A stretch of DNA of 64,000 nt from Xanthostigma xanthostigma. Lineage: Eukaryota; Arthropoda; Insecta; Raphidioptera; Raphidiidae. Every line of letters begins with the position of its first letter. Position 1 is the first letter of the stretch. Positions 1 to 11,478 of this stretch are shown in pieces. The notes under the pieces were generated by a model. The model did not search any database and was not told the DNA's origin. It saw only the letters and a list, made by a program, of their open reading frames with translations. Where the stretch lies: NCBI GenBank assembly GCA_963575645.1, contig OY754465.1, positions 28,035,501 to 28,099,500 on the forward strand. Direction: 5' to 3'. The translations under genes and the position numbers were made by a program.

Positions 1-208
1 TTGCATTTACTAAAATTTTAATTAAAATATTTTTTTTCTGACAATAATTTTTTCTCTACGATATAAGTAATACACAGCACACAGTTATATTTTCTTCTAA
101 AGAATGCTTTTATAGATGACAGGATGCCATAAAAGGTTTTTTTTTCAAATCGGTATTCAGATAAAAAAGAATTTTAACTTGAAGTCTAAACATTTCAAAA
201 TCGAAGTA
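1..208. other. AT-rich flank, no gene seen
   Basis: AT-rich sequence with no convincing reading frame or RNA gene. It ends at the TA dinucleotide (207-208) that is duplicated around the next element. Confidence 0.5.
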
Positions 209-1869
209 CAGTAGAACGCCGATTATCCGAAAGTAAAATTAAAACCAAGTATAATTTTTCAATAAAAACAAGTTTTGTGGGGACGCAAGAATACAAAAAT
301 GCGAGTGACAATTGCCGTGTAGACACCACAATGGTATCAGCACACGTCGAAGTTGGAACTCGCTGGAGTCCAGATATATTTCAACTGTTATGGTTGAAAG
401 CACAGAACAGTAATTGTATAGAATGAGCGTAATGATAGTTTGTAGGCAGATCTTCTGTCACAAGAAGCGGGGTGCAGGCAGTAACATAGCACCACGTGAT
501 ATATCAGAGACGTATTCAGGATTTTTTATTCTAGTTTCGGTGCGTTTCTAAATAAAAAATAAATATGTCGAACATATTCGCGGTGTCAGACATTTTAAAT
601 GATTCATATTATTTGTCAGAGAACATTATTTTAGCGTTTTGGTTGAAGTTTTTAAGCTATCCAATTAAAAAACAAACAGTATCTATAAATTTTTTACATG
701 TCGTCAAAACGACATCTTTCGGAAAATTTAGAGGAAACTAGCCCTAATGAAGCCATATACAAAGTTTGGGGAGAGTATGTATCAGTAAAATTTTTGCCGA
801 CGGGCACTCTAAGTATTAATAAACATGTTTTCTATATAATATTATATTTTAAATACCTATATAGAATTACAATTTACATGAATAGTAAATAAAATATTTG
901 TCATGCGCGTGCCTAGATGAGCAAATTAATTACCTTTAAATAAATTTAATTTATTATACACCCGATTTTAAAAATATTTTAAAATGTAAAATTTCACACA
1001 ACCCTGAAATGAAACACAATGTTTTGGAACAATTCGTAGCGCTTTAAAAAAATAACTAAAAATATTTTAAAATATAAAATTTTACCCAACCAAAATGAAA
1101 AAATTGTTGGGAAACAAATCACATCAATTTAAAAAAAATAACTAAAAATACTTTGAAATGTAAAATTTTATCCAGCCCTGAATGAAAAAAACCGAAAAAA
1201 AATTACGAGCGCTTTCGAGTACGTAGTCATTTTCAGATTGATGTTACAAATCTTAAATCAATCAAATCTTAAAACTGAAGATGATAATAATAATAACACA
1301 ATTATAATAATAATTGTGATAATGAAATATAATATTTAGTATTAATATATTAGTAATAATTAAATTTATATTATATAATATTATATTATAATAAAAGCAA
1401 ACACAATACTCTAATATGAGCCCAATACGGTTCTGTCTACTGCCATCAAAACTGTCATGGCTACCGCTGTAAAATGAGATTTAACATACCTTTATTAAAA
1501 TAATATTTCTTAGTGACCTAAAGAAATTTATGTTGTCTTTTTTATTAGAAACTGCTGTACTATCACTCTCACAATTTATAACGGGTACATCTAACCATTT
1601 TTCAAAAGAATTTTTAGTTTATTTGTTAAATATTCAGAGCTCTTAACTCTTCAGCTGGTAAATGCAGACTGCCGCATGGACCATAAACTATGTCAAAAGA
1701 CGTCAAAAGGCGATTGACACTATAGAAAGAGATATGCGCCTTCTATATCCTATAACTGTTCTGTGGTTGAAAGCTAGAGGCAAGACACTATACATGTCCG
1801 ATTATCCGAATTTTCGATTATCCGAATCGACCTCGGTCCCAATTAATTCGGATAATCGGCGTTCTACTG
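209..1869. mobile_element. Non-autonomous pogo/Tigger-type DNA transposon (Tc1/mariner superfamily)
   Basis: The left end begins CAGTAGAACGCCGATTATCC and the right end (1848-1869) is its exact reverse complement over about 22 bp. A TA dinucleotide flanks both sides (207-208 and 1870-1871), the target duplication of Tc1/mariner elements. The start CAGTAGAAC..CGATTATCCG is typical of Tigger/pogo ends, and further GATTATCCGA and GGATAATCG motifs lie subterminally at 1800-1860. The 1.66-kb interior is AT-rich and holds only short frames (698-892, 1662-1931) that I cannot match to a transposase. It is a dead or non-autonomous copy. The ends are secure; the subfamily is inferred from the end sequence. 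Confidence 0.8.
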
Positions 1870-1871
1870 TA

Positions 1872-2589
1872 TTACTGTATTCAAAAACATGCCCAGAAAA
1901 TATCGTTCAAATATTTTATTTATCTATATGATATTTTAATATTCTGATCTCCCTATGCCCTTTGTAGGAAAGTCATGATGTGAGAAAAATGCCGAGATTT
2001 GTGAATTACAGTTTTAATTTAGGATATTTTAGAAAATTGCCATTGGGAAACCTGATTGAAACACAGATTTTTTTTAATTGTAACGCATCTGTCTCATTAT
2101 ATTTTATTAAGTGCTATAAATATTTCTCTTGAGAAAAGGATGTTGAGATGCAGATATTGGGAAACTCTATTTTGCATTGTACGAGAAGAAAATAATGCAT
2201 GTGGTGTTATCAAAGAACAATGTATCATATTTTTTTATATTTATTATTCCTCACTCTATTTCGCAACATGAACGTCAATTGACAAACGGTCAAAGCTTGT
2301 TAAAAACTTTATATATTTATTCCCAACGGATATTGTTTCAACGTGGTTCGAACATAATATGTACGTCACCTTATGATATATTACACAGGTTTCGACAATG
2401 CCAAAACCTATCAACCGTTGAGATCGTAAAATTATGTCGCTCTCCAAATATAATGTCGGCGAAGTCATCTAAGAAATTTAAATGCAAAAATAAGTAGAAT
2501 GCTCCACCGCTTCCAAAATCTTATATTATTATAATTCCAACTTTTTGCTTTAAAATTATTATAATTATCACGAAGAATGTCTTGTTGAA
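1872..2589. other. Intergenic AT-rich stretch
   Basis: No coding, RNA or repeat structure that I can support. The short frames here are what AT-rich random sequence gives. Confidence 0.4.
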
Positions 2590-2795
2590 CTATTTTAAAA
2601 ACAAAAAAATTGGTTGTCTGTAAAGTCGGTTTACGGACAATAGTTTTACGTGATAACGTATTCCGCTTGAATATCATATTTAATAATACATTACTGCGCT
2701 CTCGTTTGCACGCACAGGGTCAGGCGGAACGTTACACTTTTTCGTGCGTGCAGCTGGTTTTTCATCAATTTATAAGACGTTATCACGTCAAAAAC
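2590..2795 (+). repeat. Short inverted-ended repeat (MITE-like), copy 1
   Basis: It starts near TTGGTTGTCTGTAAAGTCGG and holds TTTTACGTGATAACGT. It ends at ACGTTATCACGTCAAAA, nearly the reverse complement of that motif. Related pieces recur at 4000-4134 (plus), 19686-19850 (minus) and 23659-24366. The shared core includes GTCAGGCGGAACGT and the sequence ATCAATTTATAAGACGTTAT. It codes for nothing. It is an unassigned non-autonomous element, with exact borders uncertain because the 120-bp array follows directly. Confidence 0.55.
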
Positions 2796-3907
2796 TTAGT
2801 CCGCCATCTTTAGAGCTCCGCCATATTGGATTTAAACTAGTCACTTTATTTTTCGAGTTATTCACAGCAAGCCCTTTCATTTGATACCCATATTGTAGGA
2901 AAGCATAATAAAATTAGTCCGCCATCTTTAGAAGTCCGCCATATTGGATTTAGAGTGACGTCACTTTATTTTTCGAGTTATTCTCAGCAAGCCCTTTCAT
3001 TTGATACCCATATTGTAGGAAAGCATAAAAAACTTAGTCCGCTATCTTTAGAAGTCCGCCATATTGGTTTTAGACTGACGTCACTTTATTTTTCGAGTTA
3101 TTCACAGCAAGCCCTTTCATTTGATACCCATATTGTAGGAAAGCATAATAAAATTAGTCCGCCATCTTTAGAATTCCGCCATATTGGATTTAGAGTGACG
3201 TCACTTTATTTTTCGAGTTATTGTCAGCAATTCCTTTCATTTGATACCCATATTGTAGGAAAGCATAATAAAATTAGTCCGCCATATTGGATTTAGAGTG
3301 ACGTCACTTTATTTTTCGAGTTATTCTCAGCAAGCCCTTTCATTTGATACCCATATTGTAGGAAAGCATAAAAAACTTAGTCCACCATCTTTAGAAGTCC
3401 GCCATATTGGTTTTAGACTGACGTCACTTTATTTTTCGAGTTATTCTCAGCAAGTCCTTTCATTTGATACCCATATTGTAGGAAAGCATAATAAAATTAG
3501 TCCGCCATCTTTAGAACTCCGCCATATTGGATTTAGAGTGACGTCACTTTCTTTTTCGAGTTATTCTCAGCAAGTCCTTTCATTTGATACCCATATTGTA
3601 GGAAAGCGTAATAAAATTAGTCCGCCATCTTTAGAAGTCCGCCATATTGGATTTAGAGTGACGTCACTTTATTTTTCGAGTTATTTTCAGCAAGTCCTTT
3701 CATTTGATACCCATATTGTAGGAATGCATAATAAAATTAGTCCGCCATATTTAGAAGTCCGCCATATTGGATTTAGAGTGACGTCACTTTATTTTTCGAG
3801 TTATTCTCAGCAAGCCCTTTCATTTGATACCCATATTGTAGGAAAGCATAATAAAATTAGTCCGCCATCTTTAGAAGTCCGCCATATTGGATTTAGAGTG
3901 ACGTCAC
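2796..3907 (+). repeat. 120-bp tandem array A
   Basis: About nine head-to-tail units of 120 bp (one about 20 bp short) with high mutual identity. Each full unit holds TGACGTCA, TTTCATTTGATACCCATATT and two facing CCGCCAT motifs (CCGCCATCTTT and CCGCCATATTGG). Since 120 is a multiple of three and one frame lacks stops, long artificial reading frames result; these are not proteins. The same unit occurs inverted at 24737-26022. Confidence 0.9.
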
Positions 3908-4134
3908 ACAGCTAACCATGCATTGTCATTCAAACTAAACGTGTATACAAATTTTCATCTAAATCGGTTGATGATATCTGCCGCTCGAATATCATATTTA
4001 AGTCAGGCGGAACGTGACACATTTCGGAACGTGACACTTTTTCGTACATGCAGCCGGTGTTTCATCGATTTATAAGATTGGTGTTCATCAATTTATAAGA
4101 CGTTATCACGTCAAAATGATGCACCGTCTAGCAA
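3908..4134 (+). repeat. 3' flank of the array-bearing element
   Basis: The sequence runs from ACACAGCTAACCATGCATTG through GTCAGGCGGAACGTGACAC to ACGTTATCACGTCAAAA. Its reverse complement is found at 19686-19912 and 24737-24770, so array and flank travelled together as one repeat unit. Confidence 0.6.
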
Positions 4135-4230
4135 GTTTAGATAAACGCTTGTAAAGTCGACGGTATCAGACGTTTTAATGCATGAGCACGTATACTATTG
4201 CACCCGGACAAAACCGGGATGGACCGCTAG
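4135..4230 (+). mobile_element. Helitron-like 3' terminus
   Basis: A perfect 5-bp stem with 6-nt loop (CCCGG 4203-4207, CCGGG 4214-4218) is followed 8 nt later by CTAG (4227-4230) and then T. This is the Helitron 3' signature of a short hairpin, CTRR and insertion before T. I could not find the matching 5' TC end, so it is unclear whether array A lies inside this Helitron or beside a fragment of it. Confidence 0.5.
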
Positions 4231-4231
4231 T

Positions 4232-4954
4232 GTTATTATAATTTACGATGAAGAAAGCAGGCTGTTATGATTTAATGATAATTTTATTTTTATTCAAACT
4301 GTCGGACAAATATTTTCTAAGTGGAAAAAATATTTTTAACAAAAAAATTAAACCGACTTCAAAATATGCACTAAAAAGTAATAAAATGAAATATTTTTAA
4401 CAAAAAAATTGAACCGACTTCAAAATATGCACTAAAAAGTAAAAAAAAAAACTCCGGGTCGCAGTGCGAAACCCTGCCGACAATATAGTGTATTTGCTTT
4501 AATAGGCAGTGTTGTATGAACTTAACTTTGTTTTTGGACAAAATAAAAAAAATTACCCCTTAATACACCCCTTAAAACAACATTTTTACTTAATTTCAAT
4601 ACTACATATCAATTCAACATCTGTACCAAATTATACACACCCTTCAGTATGTAAATCTATAACAGTAAACTTGTGTTTTCATAAAATTTGTAAGTCCGGT
4701 CCTGTCGGGCCGATTTTAATAAAATTTTGGTAGCACATTTTAATCATTACTAAAGGGTTAAATTTCAAATTTGAAACTATTCTGTGCATTTTTTCGGTAT
4801 TTTTGGGCCCAAAAAATTTTTTCAACCCTTAAAACCCACCCTTAATGTAGCCCGATTGGGCCCATTTTAAATAGGCTTCGTGCGAGGATGGATTTAAGCA
4901 TGTGGTCCAAATTTCGTTAAAATCAATTAACTCCTTCGAAAGTTATTGCCCGCA

Positions 4955-4957
<3 letters not shown>
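4232..4957. other. Non-coding repeat-like stretch with a two-copy duplication
   Basis: Positions about 4325-4448 hold two tandem copies of a roughly 63-bp unit containing AACCGACTTCAAAATATGCA. The remainder (4500-4957) is AT-rich with lines such as GGGCCGATTTTAATAAAATT that look like old dispersed repeat. No gene seen. Confidence 0.45.

Positions 4958-5031
<74 letters not shown>
4958..5031. repeat. (TA)n microsatellite
   Basis: About 37 TA repeats. The 5' LTR of the Gypsy element begins right after it, and TA repeats resume after the 3' LTR at 13100, so the retroelement landed inside the microsatellite. Confidence 0.95.
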
Positions 5032-5034
<3 letters not shown>

Positions 5035-6612
5035 AACGTTTTACAACCTTAAGCTCTTTTGTCTTTGGTAATTTGTGTAGTAAATAATATGTGAATATTG
5101 GAGCGTAATTTAAAACTGTAAAGAAACGATATAATGAGTGCGAGCGAGAAAGGCGGGGAAGCCATAAGTCAATAAAGAACAACACGATGTCTGCCTTCAC
5201 TGGAGACGTATGGATGTTCCGACGAGATCAGCGGTCAGTGTGCGAGAGAGTGAACTATTGCGCAGAGCGGTGCGCTAGACGAGGAACCGTAGAGTGCACA
5301 TTCTCTGTTGTGTTCAAACGGGTCTTATATGACATTAGCTGAGGGATATTGAAAGCGTAAACATCGGTCTTTGGTTGACGGATTTTGGTGTATTGAATAT
5401 TGCGATTCTGATTACTATTTTGTGGCGAATCTTCGTAGGCGTTTTGTGGCTAGGTTTTAGTGGTTGTAAAATTCTAGTTTCGTTGGCGAGTTAGGGCATT
5501 CCTCCGTGAACCCTTTTTTAACACAGAAAATTTGGTTCCGCGCAGAGCGGTCCCAAATTTTAGGTTCTTTTCCACCTTTGATTGTTGTCACCATTATTGC
5601 AAATAGATCAACCGTGAATTAACAGGCCTGTTGGCACTCTGGATATTAGTTTCGACTTTTCTGTTGTGTAGGATTAGCGTTGGTGTAGTTGTTGCGGATC
5701 AGGATTCATTCCTGGTATTTCTGGAATTATTTTTGCTCAGAAATTGTGAGATGTCGTAAATTACGCCGCCACGTATCAGTTACGCCATATTGTTTACTGC
5801 GATCATTACATGTCGAGTGCATTTATTATACGCCGATGCCAGCTAATCAATTAATGTTTTGATGCTTGACGATTAATGCGAGCCCTAGTTGTGTTATAAT
5901 TTGGGTCTTAGGTTGGTGCGACACGCCGTCTCACCGTGTTGATAGTTGAAGCATCAACTTTTAATTAATTTGAGTTCGACGCTAAATTGTTTGCGAGCGT
6001 CGATTATCTTAGATTAAAGTTCGTACTGAATTGGTTCAGTGCTGTTGAGTTGCATTTCGACAACCGTTACTAGTGGCTGTTTAGTCAGAATTAACTTATT
6101 TTTTTATTGTGAATTTAGCTATTTGTTTAATTGTTTTGGGCTGAATTTGTTGGCGTTTGTTTTCTTTGTTGTTGTTATTGGTGCCGATCCATTCTCCAGT
6201 GAGTGGATCGTTGTTTGTGTTGTTGTTTATTATTCGTTATGAAAATGGTTTGGGGCTTAGATTTAGTTCCGTGTTGTCAGCGCGGCACGATTGTCTAGGA
6301 TTGGACTCCCTAGATACTCCTGCAGTGTGGCCCTTGTGTCCTGGCGCCCTTTTCACCTTGGTGGGCCCACACTACTCTACTTATCATCGTCACGTGACAA
6401 CACTTATTAATTGTTATTTGTGTCGTCTTAGGTTACAGATTAATTTTAAATTAACCATTATTTATTCAATTCGTGTAAGTGGTCGGTGGTTGGATACTTA
6501 CAGCCCTTCTGGCTTTTCCCATCAGGGTATTCTCATCTCTTACTGGCTTCGCCCACGCCCCTCGCGCCGCCTGAACTACGCTAGCCGCGGCTCCCCTCTC
6601 GTTGAGGTTACA
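5032..6612 (+). repeat. 5' LTR of Gypsy-1
   Basis: 1581 bp, TGTAAC...GTTACA, matching 11479-13099 along its length. An AATAAA signal lies near 5173. Short frames inside it are not genes. Confidence 0.9.
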
Positions 6613-6636
6613 CATTTGGCGCCCTAACGTGCGGGC
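6613..6636 (+). promoter_or_regulatory. Primer-binding-site-like sequence of Gypsy-1
   Basis: It starts within a few bases of the 5' LTR and contains TGGCGCC, the usual look of a tRNA 3'-end complement. The priming tRNA cannot be decided by eye. Confidence 0.55.
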
Positions 6637-6869
6637 CTTTAGAGTTGAGACCCCTTCTTGGCGAGGCCTAGCTCACATTTTGACTAGTGAGAATTTATCC
6701 TGACCCCGAGCTTGTGTTGTGCTGGATTTTTTTTTGTTGTTGAAATATTTTGAGAATTTCGGTCGGTTATTGAGACAACTGAGTTGTTTTGGGAATTGTG
6801 AATAATTTTGTAAGTTGCGATTATAACAATTCAGTTTACTAGTGTACAGTTGAATTATTTTATTTAACA

Positions 6870-8105
6870 ATGGAAATCTCTTATGAAATTGAAGTCGATC
6901 ACCTCACCAGCCTTGAAGTTGATTACGAGCTATCCATTCGGGGATTTACGCCGGGTAATAATGACCTCAATCGACGCAAATGTTTGAGGCGGTTATTGGC
7001 TGCTGACTCTAAACGCGTCGGTATTACATATTATGCTGTGAGCCCATTTAAAAACGACACTGATGGTGCAGAAATCGACCTCAGCATTTCGTTGGTTACA
7101 AAATCGATCGAATTGTATGTCGGAAATTTGGATCCAAATTTTGTAGAGATCCGTTCTAGGTTGAACCATTTGAAAGGTCGTTTAACGAGAATAGTTAGTG
7201 ATGATGTAGAAATTAAGTCCGTTAAAAATGATCGCTTGATAACCGTAATTGCATTGGAAGAGGAATTCCTATCTAAGATGCCAACTGTTACACAGACAGA
7301 TGAAGTTCAGAGAGCGGTTGAGCCTGACCGAACTACAGTCGCTTCACAGCTTGATAGTAGTTTTACGACGGTTCCTGTTATCCCTTCGGAAGTTTGTCGA
7401 CATTGTATGGGAATCTCCGTCTTCAAATGGGGAGTGACTTTTGATGGCAAACAACCCGTGTTGGAATTTTTAGAACGTATTGAGGAGGTACGGGTGGCAA
7501 GGAGTGCTTCTAAACAAGACCTCTTTAAATCGGCTGTGGATTTGTTTAAAGACGAAGCCCTTCTCTGGTACAGGGCTATGAAACACCAAAATATCGATAA
7601 CTGGGATTCTTTAGTCGCGGTGCTTAAAAAGCACTTCCTACCTGCAGATTATGACCACAAGGTCTTATTAGAAATTTATGGGCGCTGTCAGTCACCCAAA
7701 GAGAAGGTCATAAATTTCATATCGGTGTTGTTGAATTTGATGTCACGTCTTAGTACGCCTCTTCCGGAGGAAGAGAAAATGAAGATTGTGATTAGGAATT
7801 TGTTGCCCGGGTACCGAGCTCACTTGGTGCGTCGGGAGTTTAAAACCATTACGGAGTTAAGCGATTTTCTGTTAGAGGTAGAACCGATTGTTGTTGATAA
7901 TCTACCGCCCGAGACGTCTAGCCGTAGAAAACTGAATGTAAACATGATGTCCAACTTAGTATGCTGGAACTGTCGAGAGCAAGGACATGTTAGTAGGGAG
8001 TGCACGAAACCCGTGACCGGGAAGTTTTGTTATGGATGCGGACAGCGGAATGTTACCCGGGTTACCTGTGAACGGTGTGCGGGAAACGAAAAAGGAGGAA
8101 AATAA
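6870..8105 (+). CDS. gag: Gag polyprotein of Gypsy-1
   Basis: A 411-residue open frame in the gag position, about 260 bp downstream of the 5' LTR. The middle (about 185-350) has the helix-rich pattern of the Ty3/Gypsy capsid-like region, including VLEFLERIEEV and LKDEALLWYR-like segments. The C terminus has a zinc knuckle of form C-x2-C-x4-H-x4-C starting near residue 365 (CWNCREQGHVSREC). A second cysteine cluster follows. Gag would package the RNA into cytoplasmic particles. The pol frame overlaps its end in another phase, consistent with the programmed frameshift known in this family. Confidence 0.85.
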   Translation: MEISYEIEVDHLTSLEVDYELSIRGFTPGNNDLNRRKCLRRLLAADSKRVGITYYAVSPFKNDTDGAEIDLSISLVTKSIELYVGNLDPNFVEIRSRLNHLKGRLTRIVSDDVEIKSVKNDRLITVIALEEEFLSKMPTVTQTDEVQRAVEPDRTTVASQLDSSFTTVPVIPSEVCRHCMGISVFKWGVTFDGKQPVLEFLERIEEVRVARSASKQDLFKSAVDLFKDEALLWYRAMKHQNIDNWDSLVAVLKKHFLPADYDHKVLLEIYGRCQSPKEKVINFISVLLNLMSRLSTPLPEEEKMKIVIRNLLPGYRAHLVRREFKTITELSDFLLEVEPIVVDNLPPETSSRRKLNVNMMSNLVCWNCREQGHVSRECTKPVTGKFCYGCGQRNVTRVTCERCAGNEKGGK

Positions 8106-11100
8106 ATGGCCGATATCTTCCTCGTTCCCCAATTGCCAAGACGCGCAAATTTGACCAAAATGGCTGGAAGTTATGGTTGCGGCATATAGCCGGATTTATG
8201 AAACCTTCTCCAGTTAATAATTCCAACCCATTATTTGTACCTCGCGCGGACGATAATCGACCGTTTATCTCTGTCTCCATTTTTCAAAAACCCGTTGTTG
8301 CCCTATTGGACTCAGGAGCCAATAATTCCGTGCTTGGCAGCAAGGGTATGCAACTTATCGAATCGTTCAACTTACAGATTAGTGAATCTCCCGATTCCGA
8401 CGTTTTCACCGCTGATGGTGCAGCTCAGCGAATAGCTGGATTTGTATTGCTGCCAATATCAATCGATGACGTTGTAAAACTAGTAAAGATTCTTGTTGTC
8501 CCTTCATTGCCGCATTTCCTTATTCTGGGTATTGACTTTTGCAGACAGTTCTCACTGAGAATAGATTTTCGTACGAATTCCCTTCTGATTGGGGATAAAA
8601 ATATTAGAGTTTCTGATAGCCTTGCCCTTGATTCTCTTGACTTCCCCACTCCGGGAAATTCTCTTAAAGCCCGTTGTGACTTGAATAGTTACCAACAAAA
8701 ACAAATTGACGAAGTTAGTAGAAATTTCGGAACGATATCATGGATGGATGGAACGAAACTGGGTCGGACAAATAAAATTCGACATTGCATAGACACTGGC
8801 GATGCAGTCCCCTTTAGACAGCGACAATACGCTATGTCACCGTACATGTTAGAGCACTTAAATAAAGAACTGGATATGATGCTTCAGTTAGGTGTTGTGC
8901 AACGCTCGTCGAGCCCTTGGTCCTCCCCAGTTTTGCTTGTGAAGAAATCAAATGGTTCGTTGAGGTTTTGTTTTGATGGCAGAAAGTTAAATTCGGTCAC
9001 TAAGAGAGATGCTTACCCCCTGCCTCGTGTTGATGCTATTTTAAATAAGTTGTCTGGAGTTCAGTTTCTATCTAGTATAGATCTCAAATCAGCGTTTTGG
9101 CAGATTCCTTTGGAGGATAGTTCACGAGAGAAAACTGCTTTTATTGTGCCTGGTCGTGGGTTATTTGAATTTGTTGTTATGCCGTTCGGACTTAATAATG
9201 CACTCCAAACGCAGCAAAGATTGATGGATATGATTTTAGGTCCCGAACTAGACCCGTTCGTTTTTGTTTACTTAGACGACATTATTGTCGCCACGCCATC
9301 GTTTGAGAAACATGTAGAAGTTCTTAATGTTGTTCTGCAGCGATTGTCAGCCGCTAATTTAACTATCAACTTGGAGAAATGTGAATTTTGTCGCCCATGC
9401 TTGAAGTATCTGGGTTTTATTGTGGATCGGAATGGTTTACGGACGGATCCTGAGAAAGTTGCAGCAATGCTGGAATTCCCTCGTCCACAAACCGCAACAC
9501 AAGTCAAGAGGTTTATAGGAACTTGTTCCTGGTATAGGCGATTTATACCACAATTCTCCACTCGCACAGCGCCGATAACTGACTTAATTAAGGGACGGCG
9601 AAAATCTCAGCGGATAGAATGGACACCTGAAGCTGAAATCGCTTTTAATGGCATTAAGCAGGCACTAATCTCTGCTCCGATATTAGCTAGTCCGGATTTT
9701 GACAAGGACTTTACTATACAGTGTGATGCTTCGCAGGTGGGATTGGGATGTATTTTGACGCAACTTAATGGCGACGTTGAAGTTCCGGTCGCGTTTGCTA
9801 GCCGTAAACTAACTAAGGCCGAACAAAACTATAGTACGACAGAGAAGGAATGTCTTGCCGTTGTGTTCGGAGTTGAAAAATTTCGCCCTTATGTTGAAGG
9901 CGTTCGGTTCAAGATTATTACGGACCACCATTCCCTGCTCTGGTTACATCAGTTGAAAGATCCTTGTGGTCGCCTAGCACGCTGGGCCGTGAAACTTCAA
10001 CAGTTTGATTTTGTTTTGGAACATCGGAAGGGATCGTTGAATGTCATTCCGGATGCCCTGTCGAGAGCCCCGTTAGAATTGGCTTTGGTAGAGATAGCTC
10101 AAGAACATGTGGCTGCTGATAATTGGTATCAGCGAATGTTGACGAATGTTAATGAGAAACCGGATTGTTTATCCTGATTGGCGAATTGTTGATGGTGTGT
10201 TGTATAAGCACGTCGATTTGGAGATAGATCCTCGTGTGAATTTTGACGAGTGGAAGGTTGTTGTCCCGAAGGGTCGTCGACGGGAAGTAATGCGTCAGTG
10301 TCATGACGAACCCACTGCTGCCCACTTGGGAGTGATGAAAACGCTAAATCGGATTAGCGACGTTTACTATTGGCCCAAAATGCGGGCGGATATAAAACGT
10401 TATGTCAGATGTTGTCGAATTTGTGCTGCTCAGAAGGCTCCCAATTTGGCTCGACCGGGATATATGGGGCGTCCTAAGCGTGTGTCGATACCGTGGCAAC
10501 TCATTTCGTGTGACATTATGGGTCCACTTCCAAAATCACAAAAAGGTTTTTCGTACCTACTAGTGGTGACTGACTGGTTTACTAAGTACACCTTGCTGAA
10601 ACCGTTGCGCTCTGCTGTGTCTGAGGCTATTGCTGACTTCCTAGAGAAGGAAGTATTCTTGGTTTTTGGAGCTCCCCAGATTCTTATGTGCGATAATGGC
10701 ACCGAGTTCACGTCGAATAAAATACAGGCGCTGGCTAAGGACTATGGCGTTAAGTTGTGGCCCAATGCCAGATACCATCCGCAGATTAATTTTGTTGAGC
10801 GTTATAACCGAACTGTCGGTGCCGCTATTCGATCATTTCTGAAGGATACTGATCATCGAACTTGGGACCTGAACATTCAGAAGGTCGCTTATGCTCTCCG
10901 CACCGCTGTTCACGACATTACTGGTTATTCACCATCCTTCTTAAACTTCGGACGTCACGTACCGATTGACGGGACTTATTACGGACGTTTGGAAGCATTG
11001 GATGAAGTGGAGTTGGAGAATGCCAGAGACTTCTTGGTGAACGAAATTGAGGCACTACCCGAGCTGTACAGGGACGTGCAGCGTAAACTAGCTCTGGCCC

Positions 11101-11423
11101 ACCATAAGAATGCGCGGTTATATAACGCCGGCAAACGAGCCACTCCAGTCTATCGCGTGGGAGACCGAGTTTGGAAACGCAACCACGTTCTCTCCAACGC
11201 GGGTCGGCATTTCTCAGCTAAGCTAGCTCCGCGCTATGTGCCCTGTGTAGTTCGCAGGATCGTCTCCAACCTGGTGTACGAATTGGATGATGAGACAGGC
11301 AAGTCAGTTGGGCGTTGGCACGTGAAGGATATTAAGGGCAAGGTGCCCTCGGTAGCCTCAGATCTTTCGGATCTGCCGGACTCGGATTCGTCGTCCTCAG
11401 AATCTTCGGAAGCGGAACACTAA
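8075..11423 (+). pseudogene. pol: Pol region of Gypsy-1: protease, RT, RNase H, integrase
   Basis: Domains in order: an aspartic protease with LLDSGANNSVLG (active D near residue 79 of the region); reverse transcriptase with the YLDD catalytic box near 9270; RNase H with QCDASQVGLG near 9720; then integrase with an HHCC zinc segment (10300-10440) and a D,D-x-E core (CDIMGPL, CDNGTEF, FVERYNR). The tail is acidic and serine-rich. This order with integrase last is Ty3/Gypsy. Long LTRs recall the Osvaldo/Ulysses group, but I did not establish the clade. Treated as a fossil with about one break; otherwise well preserved. Confidence 0.88.
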
Positions 11424-11462
11424 TGAAATTTGTAAAAGATGCGCCATTGCCGCATCTTTTCT

Positions 11463-11478
11463 TGAAGAAAGGGGGGAG
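11463..11478 (+). promoter_or_regulatory. Polypurine tract of Gypsy-1
   Basis: The run TGAAGAAAGGGGGGAG lies immediately before the 3' LTR and is the expected plus-strand primer. Confidence 0.85.

Noticed and set aside
1662-1931. 89-residue frame as a possible transposase end
   Set aside because: No recognisable motif, and it runs across the terminal inverted repeat into flanking DNA.
2955-3915. Long repeated reading frames with 40-residue units (also 24921-26060 on minus)
   Set aside because: They are a by-product of a 120-bp DNA repeat with no stop in one frame; the same repeat is inverted elsewhere and units vary without codon bias.
4943-5200. Tyr-Ile repeat frames (also 17022-17366)
   Set aside because: They run through TA microsatellites and have no other support.
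6039-6627. Frames of 67 and 156 residues
   Set aside because: They lie wholly inside the 5' LTR and are not matched in the 3' LTR copy as conserved protein.
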